From Thalassospira sp. MCCC 1A03138 (lineage in GTDB: Bacteria > Pseudomonadota > Alphaproteobacteria > Rhodospirillales > Thalassospiraceae): 64,000 nucleotides of DNA. Shown piece by piece: positions 43,440 through 52,494 of this stretch. Every line of letters begins with the position of its first letter. Position 1 is the stretch's first letter. The stretch is taken from assembly GCF_002115785.1 (NCBI RefSeq), contig NZ_JFJY01000004.1:186001-250000 (forward strand), in the 5' to 3' direction. The notes under the pieces are model-generated. The model had not been told where the DNA came from. It saw nothing but the letters and a program-made list of their open reading frames with translations, and did no database searches. Position numbers and translations under genes: made by a program.

Positions 43440-44843
43440 TCAAAGACCCGGGATCAGCTTGCCCGGGTTCATCAATCCCTTGGGATCAATCGCTGATTTG
43501 ATGGCACGCATCAGGGCAATCGTATCCGGGCCATGTTCGGCTTCCATGAAATCAAGTTTGCCATAACCGATGCCATGTTCCCCGGTGCATGTCCCGCCCA
43601 GTTTAAGCGCACGTTCCACCATGCGATCATGCAGGCGCTTGGCTTCGGCCATCTGTGCCGGATCTTCGGGATCGAGCAGGATCAGGGTATGGAAATTGCC
43701 ATCACCCACATGGCCGACAATCGTGCAGGTCAGCGGGCTGGCATCGCAATCGGCGCGTGTTTCGCGGATCGCCTCGGCCAGCTTTGAAATCGGCACGCAA
43801 ACGTCCGTCGGCATCCCGGCCTTGCCCGGTTCAAGCTGAAGCGACGCGTAATACGCCTTGTGACGTGCCGCCCACAATTTGTTGCGGTCTTCCTGACGGG
43901 TCGCCCACTGGAATTCCTCGGCACCAAATTCTTCGGCAACCGACTGAACAAACTCCGCCTGTTCCTTCACACCGGCTTCGGTGCCGTGGAATTCGAAGAA
44001 CAGGGTCGGGGCTTCCTTGTGATCGGTCTTGGAATAATTGTTGATCGCCCGGATTTGCATTTCATCCAAAAACTCGATGCGCGCCACCGGAATACCGGCC
44101 TGAATGGTCAGGATAACGGTATCGACCGCCGCATCAACGCTTGGAAACGCACAGACCGCAGCCGACATCGCTTCGGGGATGCCATACAGCTTCAATGCGA
44201 TTTCGGTAATCACGCCAAGCGTGCCTTCGGACCCGACAAACAGGCGGGTCAGGTCATAACCCGCCGATGATTTGCGCGCCCGGTTGGCGGTCTTGATGAT
44301 CTTGCCATCTGGTGTCACGACGGTCAGGTTCAGCACATTGTCACGCATGGTGCCATAACGCACCGCATTGGTGCCCGATGCGCGGGTTGCCGTCATGCCG
44401 CCGATGGAGGCATTCGCCCCCGGATCAATCGGGAAAAACAGACCGGTATCGCGCAGATGATCGTTAAGCTGTTCGCGCGTCACACCGGCCTGAACCCGGC
44501 AATCAAGGTCCTCGTTATTGACCTCAAGGATCGCATCCATCCGCGAAAGATCGATGCAGATCCCGCCGCGAAGGGCCGCGACATGCCCCTCAAGCGACGA
44601 TCCGGTGCCAAACGGCACGATCGGCACGTTATGTTCGGCGCAAAGTGTGACGACCTTCGCGACTTCTTCGGTCGAGGTGGCAAACACCACCGCATCGGGC
44701 GGAGATGCCGCGTGCCAGCTTTCATCCTTGCCATGCTGTTCCAGTACGGCGGGGGCAGTCGACAAACGATCACCCAGCATGTCACGCAGGCTCGCGATCA
44801 GGCTTTCGGGGGTTTCAATGCGTTCATACTGACGGTCGGACAT
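43440..44843 (-). CDS. FAD-binding oxidase, D-lactate dehydrogenase/glycolate oxidase GlcD type
   Basis: 467 residues from the ATG at 44843 (GAGG 8 bases upstream); a longer frame to 44969 has no site. The FAD-binding PCMH domain is at about 40-220 (VPIVPFGTGSSLEGHVAALRGGICIDLSRM..PGANASIGGMTATRASGTNAVRYG). The C-terminal oxidase domain has GHVGDGNFHTLILLDP and GTCTGEHGIGYGK, the conserved GEHG active-site loop. Family members oxidise D-lactate, glycolate or 2-hydroxyglutarate and pass electrons to quinone or cytochrome c. It is monocistronic; a PdhR-like site lies upstream. Confidence 0.92.
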   Translation of the reverse strand: MSDRQYERIETPESLIASLRDMLGDRLSTAPAVLEQHGKDESWHAASPPDAVVFATSTEEVAKVVTLCAEHNVPIVPFGTGSSLEGHVAALRGGICIDLSRMDAILEVNNEDLDCRVQAGVTREQLNDHLRDTGLFFPIDPGANASIGGMTATRASGTNAVRYGTMRDNVLNLTVVTPDGKIIKTANRARKSSAGYDLTRLFVGSEGTLGVITEIALKLYGIPEAMSAAVCAFPSVDAAVDTVILTIQAGIPVARIEFLDEMQIRAINNYSKTDHKEAPTLFFEFHGTEAGVKEQAEFVQSVAEEFGAEEFQWATRQEDRNKLWAARHKAYYASLQLEPGKAGMPTDVCVPISKLAEAIRETRADCDASPLTCTIVGHVGDGNFHTLILLDPEDPAQMAEAKRLHDRMVERALKLGGTCTGEHGIGYGKLDFMEAEHGPDTIALMRAIKSAIDPKGLMNPGKLIPGL

Positions 44844-45026
44844 ATATTTCCTCTTCTTTCCGGGCTGCTTTGTTCGGCGCTGGCACGGATGCCTGGTGCC
44901 GAACATGCAAGGGCCCTGATGGCTTTGGTGGCGTTCGGGCAGCAGACCAATGATATGTCCCGATGACATGTGGGGTCGGCCAGCTGCCCTGAAATCATGT
45001 TGCCTACCCTACGCCGCCAGACGCAA

Positions 45027-45042
45027 AATTGGTATTACCTTT
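45027..45042. promoter_or_regulatory. Candidate FadR/PdhR-type operator upstream of the FAD oxidase
   Basis: AATTGGTATTACCTTT contains ATTGGT-N3-ACC, the left side of the ATTGGT-N3-ACCAAT palindrome bound by PdhR/LldR-type GntR regulators of lactate and pyruvate genes. The right arm is imperfect. No GntR gene lies in the window. Confidence 0.35.
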
Positions 45043-45052
45043 TAACCCGTAA

Positions 45053-45092
45053 AAGCAAAAAACCGCCCGTGATGCCACGGACGGTTTTGTTA
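45053..45092 (-). terminator. Terminator of choX
   Basis: The stem AACCGCCCGTG/CACGGACGGTT with one mismatch reads into TTTTTT on the minus strand, 70 bp past the choX stop. Confidence 0.75.
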
Positions 45093-45160
45093 TATCGCAT
45101 CAATGATCGCATCTGCTTCAACCGCGCCATGATGCCGATGACGCTTCAAACGCGCGTCAG

Positions 45161-46117
45161 TCAGACGCCAAGTGCTTCCTTGACCGCAGCCAGTCCGTCG
45201 CCACCATCCTTGGTGGTAACCCCCTCAAGCCACGCATCAAGAACCGACGGGTCTTCTTTCAGAAGCTTGGTCGCGGCATCATTGGGCGCCATGCCATCAT
45301 TGATGATCAGCCCCATCATGGTGTTTTCCATATCAAGGGTGAAACTGACATTATCAAGCAACTTGCCGACATTCGGGCAGGCCTTGGCAAAGTCGCCGCG
45401 CACCAGCGTGTAGACATCCGCCCCGCCGTAATTCGGGCCGAAATATTCATCCCCGCCTTCAAGATAGGTCAGATCGAACTGGTTGTTCATCGGATGCGGT
45501 GCCCATGCCAGGAACACGATCCAGTCCTTGCCGCGCTCAAGGCGCTTGGCCTGTGCCAGCATCGCCTGTTCGCTGCTTTCGACAAGTTCCCAGCCCTCAA
45601 GACCGAAATCACCGGAATCGATCATTTTCTGGATCAGCTGATTGGCCGGTGCGCCGGGCTCGATGCCGTAAATCTTGTGATCGAACTCTTCAGCATGCGC
45701 CCCCAGATCGGCAAAGCTTTTGATCCCCGCCGCGGCGACATATTCCGGCACGGCAAGCGTGAATTTCGCCCCCTTAAGGTTCACACCCAGATTTTCAATG
45801 CCGCCTTTTTCATTGGCCGCATCAACAAATTTCTGCTGGGCGGGCATCCAGTTGCCCTGAAACACGTCAACTTCCCCGGCGCCCAGCATTTCAAAGGTCA
45901 CCGGAACCGAAATGGTTTCAACCTTCTGCTCGTAACCAAGTGCTTCAAGAACCACACCGGTCAATGCATTGGTCGATGTGATATCGGTCCATTGCGGATC
46001 GGAAAACACCACCGTATCGCATTCTTGCGCATGGGCCGTGCCCGTCATGGCAATGCCGCCCAGAATAATGGCCGTTGCCCCCGCCGCCATTATTCCCCGT
46101 CGTCCCGCAAAACTCAT
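45161..46117 (-). CDS. choX: Choline-binding periplasmic protein of an ABC transporter (ChoX-like)
   Basis: 318 residues from the ATG at 46117 with AGGAGAAT just upstream. The signal peptide is cleaved after AHA. It is the choline/betaine binding fold; the aromatic cage positions known from Sinorhizobium ChoX have clear counterparts: W and D in SDPQWTDITSTNA, W in FQGNWMPAQQ, and W in FLAWAPHPMNNQFDL. It delivers choline to a ChoWV permease-ATPase. Those genes are not adjacent on either side. It is divergent from a LysR gene of the choline-sulfate-utilisation type. Confidence 0.88.
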   Translation of the reverse strand: MSFAGRRGIMAAGATAIILGGIAMTGTAHAQECDTVVFSDPQWTDITSTNALTGVVLEALGYEQKVETISVPVTFEMLGAGEVDVFQGNWMPAQQKFVDAANEKGGIENLGVNLKGAKFTLAVPEYVAAAGIKSFADLGAHAEEFDHKIYGIEPGAPANQLIQKMIDSGDFGLEGWELVESSEQAMLAQAKRLERGKDWIVFLAWAPHPMNNQFDLTYLEGGDEYFGPNYGGADVYTLVRGDFAKACPNVGKLLDNVSFTLDMENTMMGLIINDGMAPNDAATKLLKEDPSVLDAWLEGVTTKDGGDGLAAVKEALGV

Positions 46118-46346
46118 GAAATTCTCCTGACTTTTATAATTGGTTTTCGATCCGCGCCGCCGCGCAGTTGATCCACCGGCACTTGCTCCAAACGCCTGAT
46201 CACACAGCAAGTTCCGCGATCTGCCTTTGGCATTCACAGAAATGATAGTTATCGCCGTCATGGATGAATGTCGCCAATTCTTGCCTATCGGAATTCCTGT
46301 GTGAAGGCCGCTTGCATCGATCATTGGTATCAATATAATTCATGTC

Positions 46347-47246
46347 ATGAAATTCCATCACATCCCCTCGCCGCATGCCCTGATCGCGTTCGAAGCCGCC
46401 GCCCGCTGCGCCAGCTTCACCGCGGCGGCCCGCGAACTGGGGGTGGGGCAGCCCGCCGTCAGCCATCAGATCACCGCCCTTGAAGAACAGCTTGGCCAAC
46501 CGCTGTTTCGCCGTAAACATCGCGGCGTGTCGCTGACCCGCGCCGGGCAGGAACTGTTTGACTGCATTTCGGTGGCCTTCGGGCAGATCGACCGCACGGT
46601 AGAACGCATCAAAACAAGGCGGTCGGCCCGGCTCAGTGTCGGCACCGACTTTGCCTTTGCGTCCTTTATCCTGATGCCGCATCTGCCGGAATTCATCGCC
46701 CGCCATCCCGATATCGAGGTCAATGTCGTCACCAATCAGACCGGGCGTTTTACCGCCGATCAGAATATCGATATCGAAATCTCCTTTGATCATCACCGCC
46801 CCGAAGACGTGATGCTGATCCCCGAACAGGTCACACCGGTTTGCAGCCCCACCTTGCTTGAGGCCCGCGGCCATCCGAAAAACATCGCCGATCTGCGTCA
46901 TTATCCGCTGATCCATCTGGATGATGAAATCGACCATCGCTGGTTTAACTGGGAAAGCTGGCTGCGCACCGCAGGGGTTCGGGAAACCGGGCCGCTTTAC
47001 GGGCACCGGTTCAATACCTATCTGCTGGTCCTGTCGGCCACCCTGTCGGGACAGGGCGTGGCGCTCGGCTGGACCGCCCTGTTGCAGCAGCACCTTAAAA
47101 CCGGGCAGCTTGTCACCCTTGGCGATGTCACGCTGGGCTCGGACCGGGGATATGTCCTGTCCTGCCGGTCAAACACCCACCGGCAGGAACAGATCAATGC
47201 CTTTCTGCGCTGGATGCGCGAACTGGTCGCTCAACCCGCACCCTAA
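46347..47246 (+). CDS. LysR family regulator, probably of choline or choline-sulfate use
   Basis: 299 residues of the GcvA-like class. The helix-turn-helix is at about 5-62 (HALIAFEAAARCASFTAAARELGVGQPAVSHQITALEEQLG). The effector domain has LSVGTDFAFASFILMPHLPEF and SGQGVALGWTALLQ. The sequence resembles regulators annotated for choline sulfate utilisation; this fits its position divergent from choX across 229 bp. No ribosome binding site is evident at the ATG. Its stop overlaps the convergent AIM24 gene by 4 bp. Confidence 0.88.
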   Translation: MKFHHIPSPHALIAFEAAARCASFTAAARELGVGQPAVSHQITALEEQLGQPLFRRKHRGVSLTRAGQELFDCISVAFGQIDRTVERIKTRRSARLSVGTDFAFASFILMPHLPEFIARHPDIEVNVVTNQTGRFTADQNIDIEISFDHHRPEDVMLIPEQVTPVCSPTLLEARGHPKNIADLRHYPLIHLDDEIDHRWFNWESWLRTAGVRETGPLYGHRFNTYLLVLSATLSGQGVALGWTALLQQHLKTGQLVTLGDVTLGSDRGYVLSCRSNTHRQEQINAFLRWMRELVAQPAP

Positions 47247-47950
47247 CCCTTGTTGCGATCCTGCGGCAGGGCCGCGGCAATCCGGTCCGCCAGCCGCGCA
47301 AATGGCAATGTCTGCAACCACACCGTCCCCGGCCCTTCAAGGGTCGTGACAAAAAGCCCCTCGCCACCAAACAGCGCATTGGTAAAGCCGCCAATGAATT
47401 TGATCGAATAATCAACCGATGGCGTCATCGCGACAAGTGTCCCGGTATCCACACGCAATGTCTGGCCCGGTTGCAAATCCTTGCGGATGATCGTGCCCCC
47501 GGCATGCACAAACGCCAGCCCGTAACCTCGCAACCGCTGCAGGATAAAGCCCTCGCCGCCAAACAAACCGGCACCGAGTTTCTTGGAGAATGCGATATCG
47601 ATATCAATGCCCGATGCCGCGCATAAAAACGCGTCCTTCTGGCAAATGATCTCGCCGCCCAGTTCCGGCAAATTCATCGGCACCACCTTGCCCGGATAGG
47701 GGGCAGCAAAGGCGACATGCCCCTTGCCCGATCCTTCATGCACGAAACTGGTGATAAAGAACCCCTCGCCGGTCAGCATCCGTTTGAAGCCGGAAAAAAT
47801 CCCGCCGCCCGTGCCGGTCTGCATGGCAATGCCGTCCGACATATACATCATGGCCCCGGCTTCGGCCCGCACGCCCTCGCCCGGATCAAGTTCGATCTCG
47901 ACAAGCTGCATTTCCTCGCCATGGATTTTATAGTCGATCACGTCTGCCAA
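47243..47950 (-). CDS. TIGR00266/AIM24 family protein
   Basis: 235 residues with the beta-rich AIM24 fold: EIELDPGEGVRAEAGAMMYMSDG, GEGFFITSFVHEGSGKGHVAFAAPYPGKVVP and FGGEGLFVTTLEGPGTVWLQTLP are family signatures. The function is unclear in bacteria. The start codon is TTG at 47950 with GGAG 8 bases upstream; no ATG is available. It ends inside the convergent LysR gene. Confidence 0.9.
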   Translation of the reverse strand: MADVIDYKIHGEEMQLVEIELDPGEGVRAEAGAMMYMSDGIAMQTGTGGGIFSGFKRMLTGEGFFITSFVHEGSGKGHVAFAAPYPGKVVPMNLPELGGEIICQKDAFLCAASGIDIDIAFSKKLGAGLFGGEGFILQRLRGYGLAFVHAGGTIIRKDLQPGQTLRVDTGTLVAMTPSVDYSIKFIGGFTNALFGGEGLFVTTLEGPGTVWLQTLPFARLADRIAAALPQDRNKG

Positions 47951-47981
47951 TTGGGCGTCTCCATTTGTATTGCATAGGATT

Positions 47982-48626
47982 TTACACAGGTTCGGCCATT
48001 CGTCTCCAAACCGCGGGTTCAGTATCTATATTCAGCCCCCAAAAATTCAACTTCCCTTGAATCTCTTCGTTTGTCGGCTCCAAAGGAATGGCATCACTGT
48101 CAAAGCGAGAATATTTAAAGAAATTGGACGTATGAAGGTATAGTTCGGTGGCATCAAATATTGCATCCGCAATGCTTTCCTCAAAGTCAAACGCTACCAA
48201 CTGACGCTGCTCAGGCGCTATATCTCTCAACATTGCTGCTTGAACCTGATACCGAGAAACTAGAGAGCGGACCGCAATACCGATACCTCCATCTGTCGTT
48301 TCAACAATGTCACGAAGCACACTGATAACACCGTCGGAAACCGTCGGCATTGGCCTTTGTGTGTCAGCGTTTTCTCTGAGGGCTTTCGCATACAGTACAC
48401 ACGCCATCGAATAAGCACACATCCGGCTAAGAGCCAAAGGCATCACTGCCCTTGCGGCGCTGTGCCTTCTTTGCGTTTCTAACTGATGCAAAGAGTAGGC
48501 TTGTCTAATTTGGCAAGTAATCGCCAATATCGTACCGAATGCTGCCAATGTGGCCATCATTCCTGTTACCAGCGTTTCATGGTCGTATATCCAAGACACC
48601 GCTCCATATATCCAGTCATTGCTCAT
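47982..48626 (-). CDS. Hypothetical protein with one membrane segment
   Basis: 214 residues from the ATG at 48626 (TGAGG 9 bases upstream; an upstream GTG at 48653 is less likely). There is one hydrophobic helix near residues 20-45 (LVTGMMATLAAFGTILAITCQ), then a long helical soluble part (QAYSLHQLETQRRHSAARA.., ATELYLHTSNFFKY). I do not recognise the family. The base composition is visibly more A/T-rich than the flanking genes, which suggests recent transfer. It is divergent from the LivH fusion gene. Confidence 0.65.
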   Translation of the reverse strand: MSNDWIYGAVSWIYDHETLVTGMMATLAAFGTILAITCQIRQAYSLHQLETQRRHSAARAVMPLALSRMCAYSMACVLYAKALRENADTQRPMPTVSDGVISVLRDIVETTDGGIGIAVRSLVSRYQVQAAMLRDIAPEQRQLVAFDFEESIADAIFDATELYLHTSNFFKYSRFDSDAIPLEPTNEEIQGKLNFWGLNIDTEPAVWRRMAEPV

Positions 48627-48735
48627 GGCTTTATCCTCAGAATGGATCGTCACTGGAGCTTACTCTCACCAAGCACTTGTAAAAACACCCAAATCGCACG
48701 AGGATGAGGTGATCAAGGGCAAGCCGGAGCACCCG

Positions 48736-50157
48736 GTGAACACCAGATCAGGGTCAAGGCATCTTCGTCGCGTTTTCTGGCTGCTGCCACTTCTGGCCGC
48801 AATCCTGTCGTCCTGCGCGCCGCGCGATCCCTATCAGTTCAATATCTGCCGCCTCGCCCTTCCGGGGATAGAGGATGAAGATAAACAGATCCGCCTTGTC
48901 ACCCGGTTTGACGAAACCTCTGACGGCAATCAGATCACCCTGCGTTACCAGTTGCTCGAACCGGGTGAAATCCCCCTGCCCTCGACTGAAACGCACGCCA
49001 TTACGTGTCATTTCGAAGCAGCGACCAAACCCAACACGCCAACCAACCTTTATGCGATTGAAACAACCCGCCTTGGCCCGGTGTCCGATGCCCATATGGC
49101 CCTGCTCAAACGGTTCTGGATTGACCGGGTCGGGCGCACCGCACTCGAAAGCTATATCGATCCCGAAAGCCACGGCCTGCGCGCCGATGTGCCAGATATC
49201 GGGTTGCCCGCGGCCTATGCCACCCAACTGGTGCTAAGCGGCCTTGCGCGCGGTGCGATCTATGGCCTGCTCGCACTTTCGTTTACCCTGATCTATGGCC
49301 TGATCGGGCGCATCAATCTTGCCTTTGGCGAGGTGGTGATGACGGCCGCCCTTGGCACCATCATCACAAGCCTGTGGATATCAGGCATGGTCGGCTGGCT
49401 GATCCCGGTGATGGTGGTCGGATCGGTCGCGATGGCGGCCTTTATCGGATCGGGGTTAAGCCACCTGACATGGCGCAATGTCTTTGGCCCGCTGGGCCGC
49501 CGTGCTGCTGGCGGGCGGGCGATGATTGTCGCGTCCCTTGGCTGTGTGCTGGTCATTCAGGAATTTATCCGGATTGTCATATCAGCACGCAATTTCAACC
49601 TGCCGCCGATCTGGCAGTTTTCCGTACCGCTTCTGCGCGGCGATCATTTCGTCGTGCGCCTGCACGGGTTCGATATGCTGGCCATTGGCGGCGCGGTTAT
49701 GGTTGCGGGCATTCTGGTCTGGATCATGGGCAAAACCGCCTTTGGCCGGAACTGGCGCGCGATCAGCCAGGATCGTCTGGGGGCGGCGCTTTGCGGGGTG
49801 TCGCTTTCGCGCACTGAATCCCAATCCTTTGTTCTGGCAGGATTTTTATGCGGATTAACCGGTGCAATGTTGGCCCTTCGTTATGGTGTCATTAATTTTC
49901 ACAGTGGTACGCTTTTCGGGTTCAAGGCACTGACTGCCGCCATCCTTGGGGGAATAGGACGGATGCGCGGTGCGTGGCTGGGCGGGTTAATGATCGGTTT
50001 GACCGAAACATTATGGTCGGGATATTTCGGCGGGGCCTATCGCGATGTCGCGGTTTTCGGGCTTCTGGCGGCGATCCTCGTCCTGCGCCCTCAGGGGATT
50101 TTGGGGATAAATGACAGACATGACAGCTTGTTCTCCGCACGAAACGGACAAATATAA
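48736..50157 (+). CDS. Branched-chain amino-acid ABC permease (LivH type) with N-terminal lipoprotein-like extension
   Basis: 473 residues from the GTG at 48736 (GGAG 7 bases upstream); a GTG at 48709 is an alternative. Residues 1-30 look like a lipoprotein signal (WLLPLLAAILSSC). Residues 31 to about 155 form a soluble domain I do not recognise (QFNICRLALPGIEDE, TLRYQLLEPGE). From about 160 on it is a normal LivH permease with about eight helices (GLARGAIYGLLALSFTLIYGLIGRINLAFGE, and LTAAILGGIGRMRGAWLGGL near the end). No LivM, LivG, LivF or binding protein is adjacent. The last 47 bases overlap a possible early start of the diguanylate cyclase. Confidence 0.85.
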   Translation: MNTRSGSRHLRRVFWLLPLLAAILSSCAPRDPYQFNICRLALPGIEDEDKQIRLVTRFDETSDGNQITLRYQLLEPGEIPLPSTETHAITCHFEAATKPNTPTNLYAIETTRLGPVSDAHMALLKRFWIDRVGRTALESYIDPESHGLRADVPDIGLPAAYATQLVLSGLARGAIYGLLALSFTLIYGLIGRINLAFGEVVMTAALGTIITSLWISGMVGWLIPVMVVGSVAMAAFIGSGLSHLTWRNVFGPLGRRAAGGRAMIVASLGCVLVIQEFIRIVISARNFNLPPIWQFSVPLLRGDHFVVRLHGFDMLAIGGAVMVAGILVWIMGKTAFGRNWRAISQDRLGAALCGVSLSRTESQSFVLAGFLCGLTGAMLALRYGVINFHSGTLFGFKALTAAILGGIGRMRGAWLGGLMIGLTETLWSGYFGGAYRDVAVFGLLAAILVLRPQGILGINDRHDSLFSARNGQI

Positions 50158-50248
50158 AAGGAACGGACCCCTGAAACGTCTGGTCACGTCGCTGACATCC
50201 GGCAAACCGGACCCATCAGGGAAATGGAGGGACCGGGGGCGTCAGGAT

Positions 50249-51247
50249 ATGGTGCAGTTCAAGACCCGCGACTGGCTTGTCGATGATGATGCCATCGCGC
50301 CGTCACTTGAAAAGTGGCAGCGTGCGGTCGATCTGATGACCGAACTTCTCGGTGCCAGTGCCGGTTTCATTGTCGAATATAATGACCGGCTGGGTTACCG
50401 CGCCGCCGTCACCAGCACCAATCACGCCAATCCCTATTCCGGGCGCGACACCAGCATCACCAAGCTTGATACCAACATCTTCTGCCGTCGTGTGATCACA
50501 CTGGGCAGCAGTTTTTACGAACCCGATGCCCGCGAAAAACCCGAATGGGCGGACAACCCGGAACTGACCGAGGATGGCTTCTGTTCCTATTTCGGGGTTC
50601 CGGTCACATGGTCGAACGGCACGATCTTTGGCACGATCTGCGTGTTTGACTGCAAACCCACCCAATATTCCGACACGCTGCAAAAACTGATCGAAACCAT
50701 CCGCGACCTCATCGAAGCCGACCTTCGGCTGTATGAACAGTTCCAGATCATGCGCAGCATCTCGCTATCTGATCAGCTCACGGGGCTTAACAACCGCGCC
50801 GGGTTTGAAATGCTGGCCCAGCAGAAAATCCGCATCGCCAAACGCTATCACCATCATATCGGCCTGATCTTCATCGATCTTGATGACATGAAACACTGGA
50901 ACGATGATTACGGCCATGCCGCGGGGGATGCAGCACTCAAGGCCGTCGGGGCCGCCATCACCGCCAGCATTCGCGAGGTTGATATTTGCGGGCGGATTGG
51001 CGGCGATGAATTTGCCATTCTGGGCTATGTGCGCAATCGCGGCGATCTGACCACCATCATCACCCGTATCCGCAATGTGCTGCAAACGGCCAAAATTTCG
51101 GTCCCCGGATCAAAAAAACCGATCCACGAAACCCCGAAAATAAGTGCCGGGGCCTCGGTCTTTTTCGAACCGGTCAAGGAAAGCCTCGAAGAAATGATGG
51201 ATATGGCCGACCAGGAAATGTATCGCGACAAAAACCGCAAAAAATAA
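50249..51247 (+). CDS. GAF-GGDEF diguanylate cyclase
   Basis: 332 residues from the ATG at 50249; an ATG at 50111 (378 residues, overlapping the permease gene by 47 bases) is also possible. The GAF domain is at about 15-165 (TELLGASAGFIVEYNDRLGYR.., YFGVPVTWSNGTIFGTICVFDCK). The GGDEF domain is at about 170-330 with SDQLTGLNNRAGFE and an intact GGDEF active site. The I-site RxxD five residues before it (REVDICGRIGGDEF) is intact, so product inhibition by cyclic di-GMP is expected. No membrane segment is present. Confidence 0.92.
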   Translation: MVQFKTRDWLVDDDAIAPSLEKWQRAVDLMTELLGASAGFIVEYNDRLGYRAAVTSTNHANPYSGRDTSITKLDTNIFCRRVITLGSSFYEPDAREKPEWADNPELTEDGFCSYFGVPVTWSNGTIFGTICVFDCKPTQYSDTLQKLIETIRDLIEADLRLYEQFQIMRSISLSDQLTGLNNRAGFEMLAQQKIRIAKRYHHHIGLIFIDLDDMKHWNDDYGHAAGDAALKAVGAAITASIREVDICGRIGGDEFAILGYVRNRGDLTTIITRIRNVLQTAKISVPGSKKPIHETPKISAGASVFFEPVKESLEEMMDMADQEMYRDKNRKK

Positions 51248-51480
51248 ATCGCCTTTTTATCGTCCATTGTGTGGCACATCACTGCACGCGACCTCAAAAA
51301 ATGCGACTTTCACCCAAAGTTCAACCTGTGCTGTGGTGACATTCAAACACACCTTTGGTATGAGCCTCCCACGAAAGTCAGGATCAGACTCAAAACGTGA
51401 CAAAAGCCCGAAAACCCGCATGTTCCGGGCACCGCCTATCGCCTGAAAAGACGCAACAATAAAAAGACAACGAGCCACGA

Positions 51481-51957
51481 ATGCAGATCCGCAAAGGCAC
51501 TGCCAACGACCTCCCCTTCATCCGCGACCTGACCAAACGCGCTACCGACACAACCTATTTCATCGAAGGCATGGGGGATGCCGCCGCGGCAACCGCGGCA
51601 CGCTATGTCGATATGTCGACCGGCGTGTTTGAAAATGCGCTGACCTGCCCCGATCACAGCGTCATCGTCGCCACCCAGAAAGACGACCTGCTGGGCTATG
51701 TCATCACCGTTCACGATATCCCGGAAATCAAATGGATCATCGTCGACCCGGCATCGCATGGCCTGGGTGCGGGCAAGGCGCTGATGATCGCGGCCCTTGA
51801 TGCACTGGCAGAACGCAGACCCGGTGCCACGGTCAAACTGTTGGTCGCCGCCCACAACGAACGCGCCAAGGCGTTCTACCGCAAATTCGGCTTCCTCGTC
51901 ACCGGCCCGATCCCGGGTCGCGATATCCCGACCGTGGAGATGCAGCGGGCGGCGTGA
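51481..51957 (+). CDS. GNAT family N-acetyltransferase
   Basis: 158 residues with one GNAT fold: MQIRKGTANDLPFIRDLT at the start, acetyl-CoA loop IIVDPASHGLGAGKALMIAAL (Q/R-x2-G-x-G/A type) and LLVAAHNERAKAFYRKFGFLVTG at the end. The substrate is unknown. It stands 279 bp before a YjhX-type toxin gene; in E. coli the YjhX toxin is paired with a GNAT (YjhQ), so a link is possible. The gap 51958-52236 holds no gene. Confidence 0.88.
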   Translation: MQIRKGTANDLPFIRDLTKRATDTTYFIEGMGDAAAATAARYVDMSTGVFENALTCPDHSVIVATQKDDLLGYVITVHDIPEIKWIIVDPASHGLGAGKALMIAALDALAERRPGATVKLLVAAHNERAKAFYRKFGFLVTGPIPGRDIPTVEMQRAA

Positions 51958-52236
51958 ACGCCAAGCACGACAACAGCTTGACGAACAGCCGCCGGATTGG
52001 CATTTTGGCGGCGAACCTTTATCGGAGCTTTTATGTCAGAGTCCCGGCACAGTCGCTGATCGCGGCTTAACCAAAATCTGAACGCGACCATCAATTCCGG
52101 TCGTCAGTTTCATCCTTCCGGCCGCTGATCAGCAGATCGGGTTGTCCCTGCCTTAAGACGCAGGCACACCTCCGGCACCTTTGTGCCCGTCCCGATCGGA
52201 AAAACTTCTGACTGACAGTTTTCCGGACTTACGACA

Positions 52237-52494
52237 GTGAATATCTCGAAAAATGAACAGCGCGTTTTGCACGCGCTGGCACAAGGCGGCCTGATCAAGG
52301 TGATCAAGGACGACAAAAACCGTGTCTGCCAAGCCGACTGCATCACGCGCGACGGCTGGTTCCTGACCGCATGCAATATCGACATTTTCAAGAAACTGCG
52401 CAAACGCCGCCTGATCCGATCACGCGGCGGGGCTCCCTATCGCATCACGCGAGAAGGGCTCGAAGCAGTCCGTGCGGAATTATTCCAACGCTAG
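52237..52494 (+). CDS. yjhX: YjhX family (UPF0386) toxin-like protein
   Basis: 85 residues, the family length. MNISKNEQRVLHALAQGG, then TRDGWFLTACNIDIFKKLRKRRLIRSRGGAPYRITREGLEAVRAEL closely follows E. coli YjhX. YjhX is reported as a toxin that inhibits topoisomerase I. The start is GTG at 52237; the ribosome binding site is weak. A GNAT gene upstream may be the antitoxin-like partner. Two hairpins follow. Confidence 0.85.
   Translation: MNISKNEQRVLHALAQGGLIKVIKDDKNRVCQADCITRDGWFLTACNIDIFKKLRKRRLIRSRGGAPYRITREGLEAVRAELFQR

Larger units (their letters stand above)
44844..45160. other. 317-bp intergenic region
   Basis: This lies between the FAD oxidase gene and choX, both on the minus strand. 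It contains the choX terminator at 45053-45092, a palindromic site at 45027-45042 and, closer to the oxidase, only leader DNA. No ORF with a ribosome binding site is seen. Confidence 0.5.
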
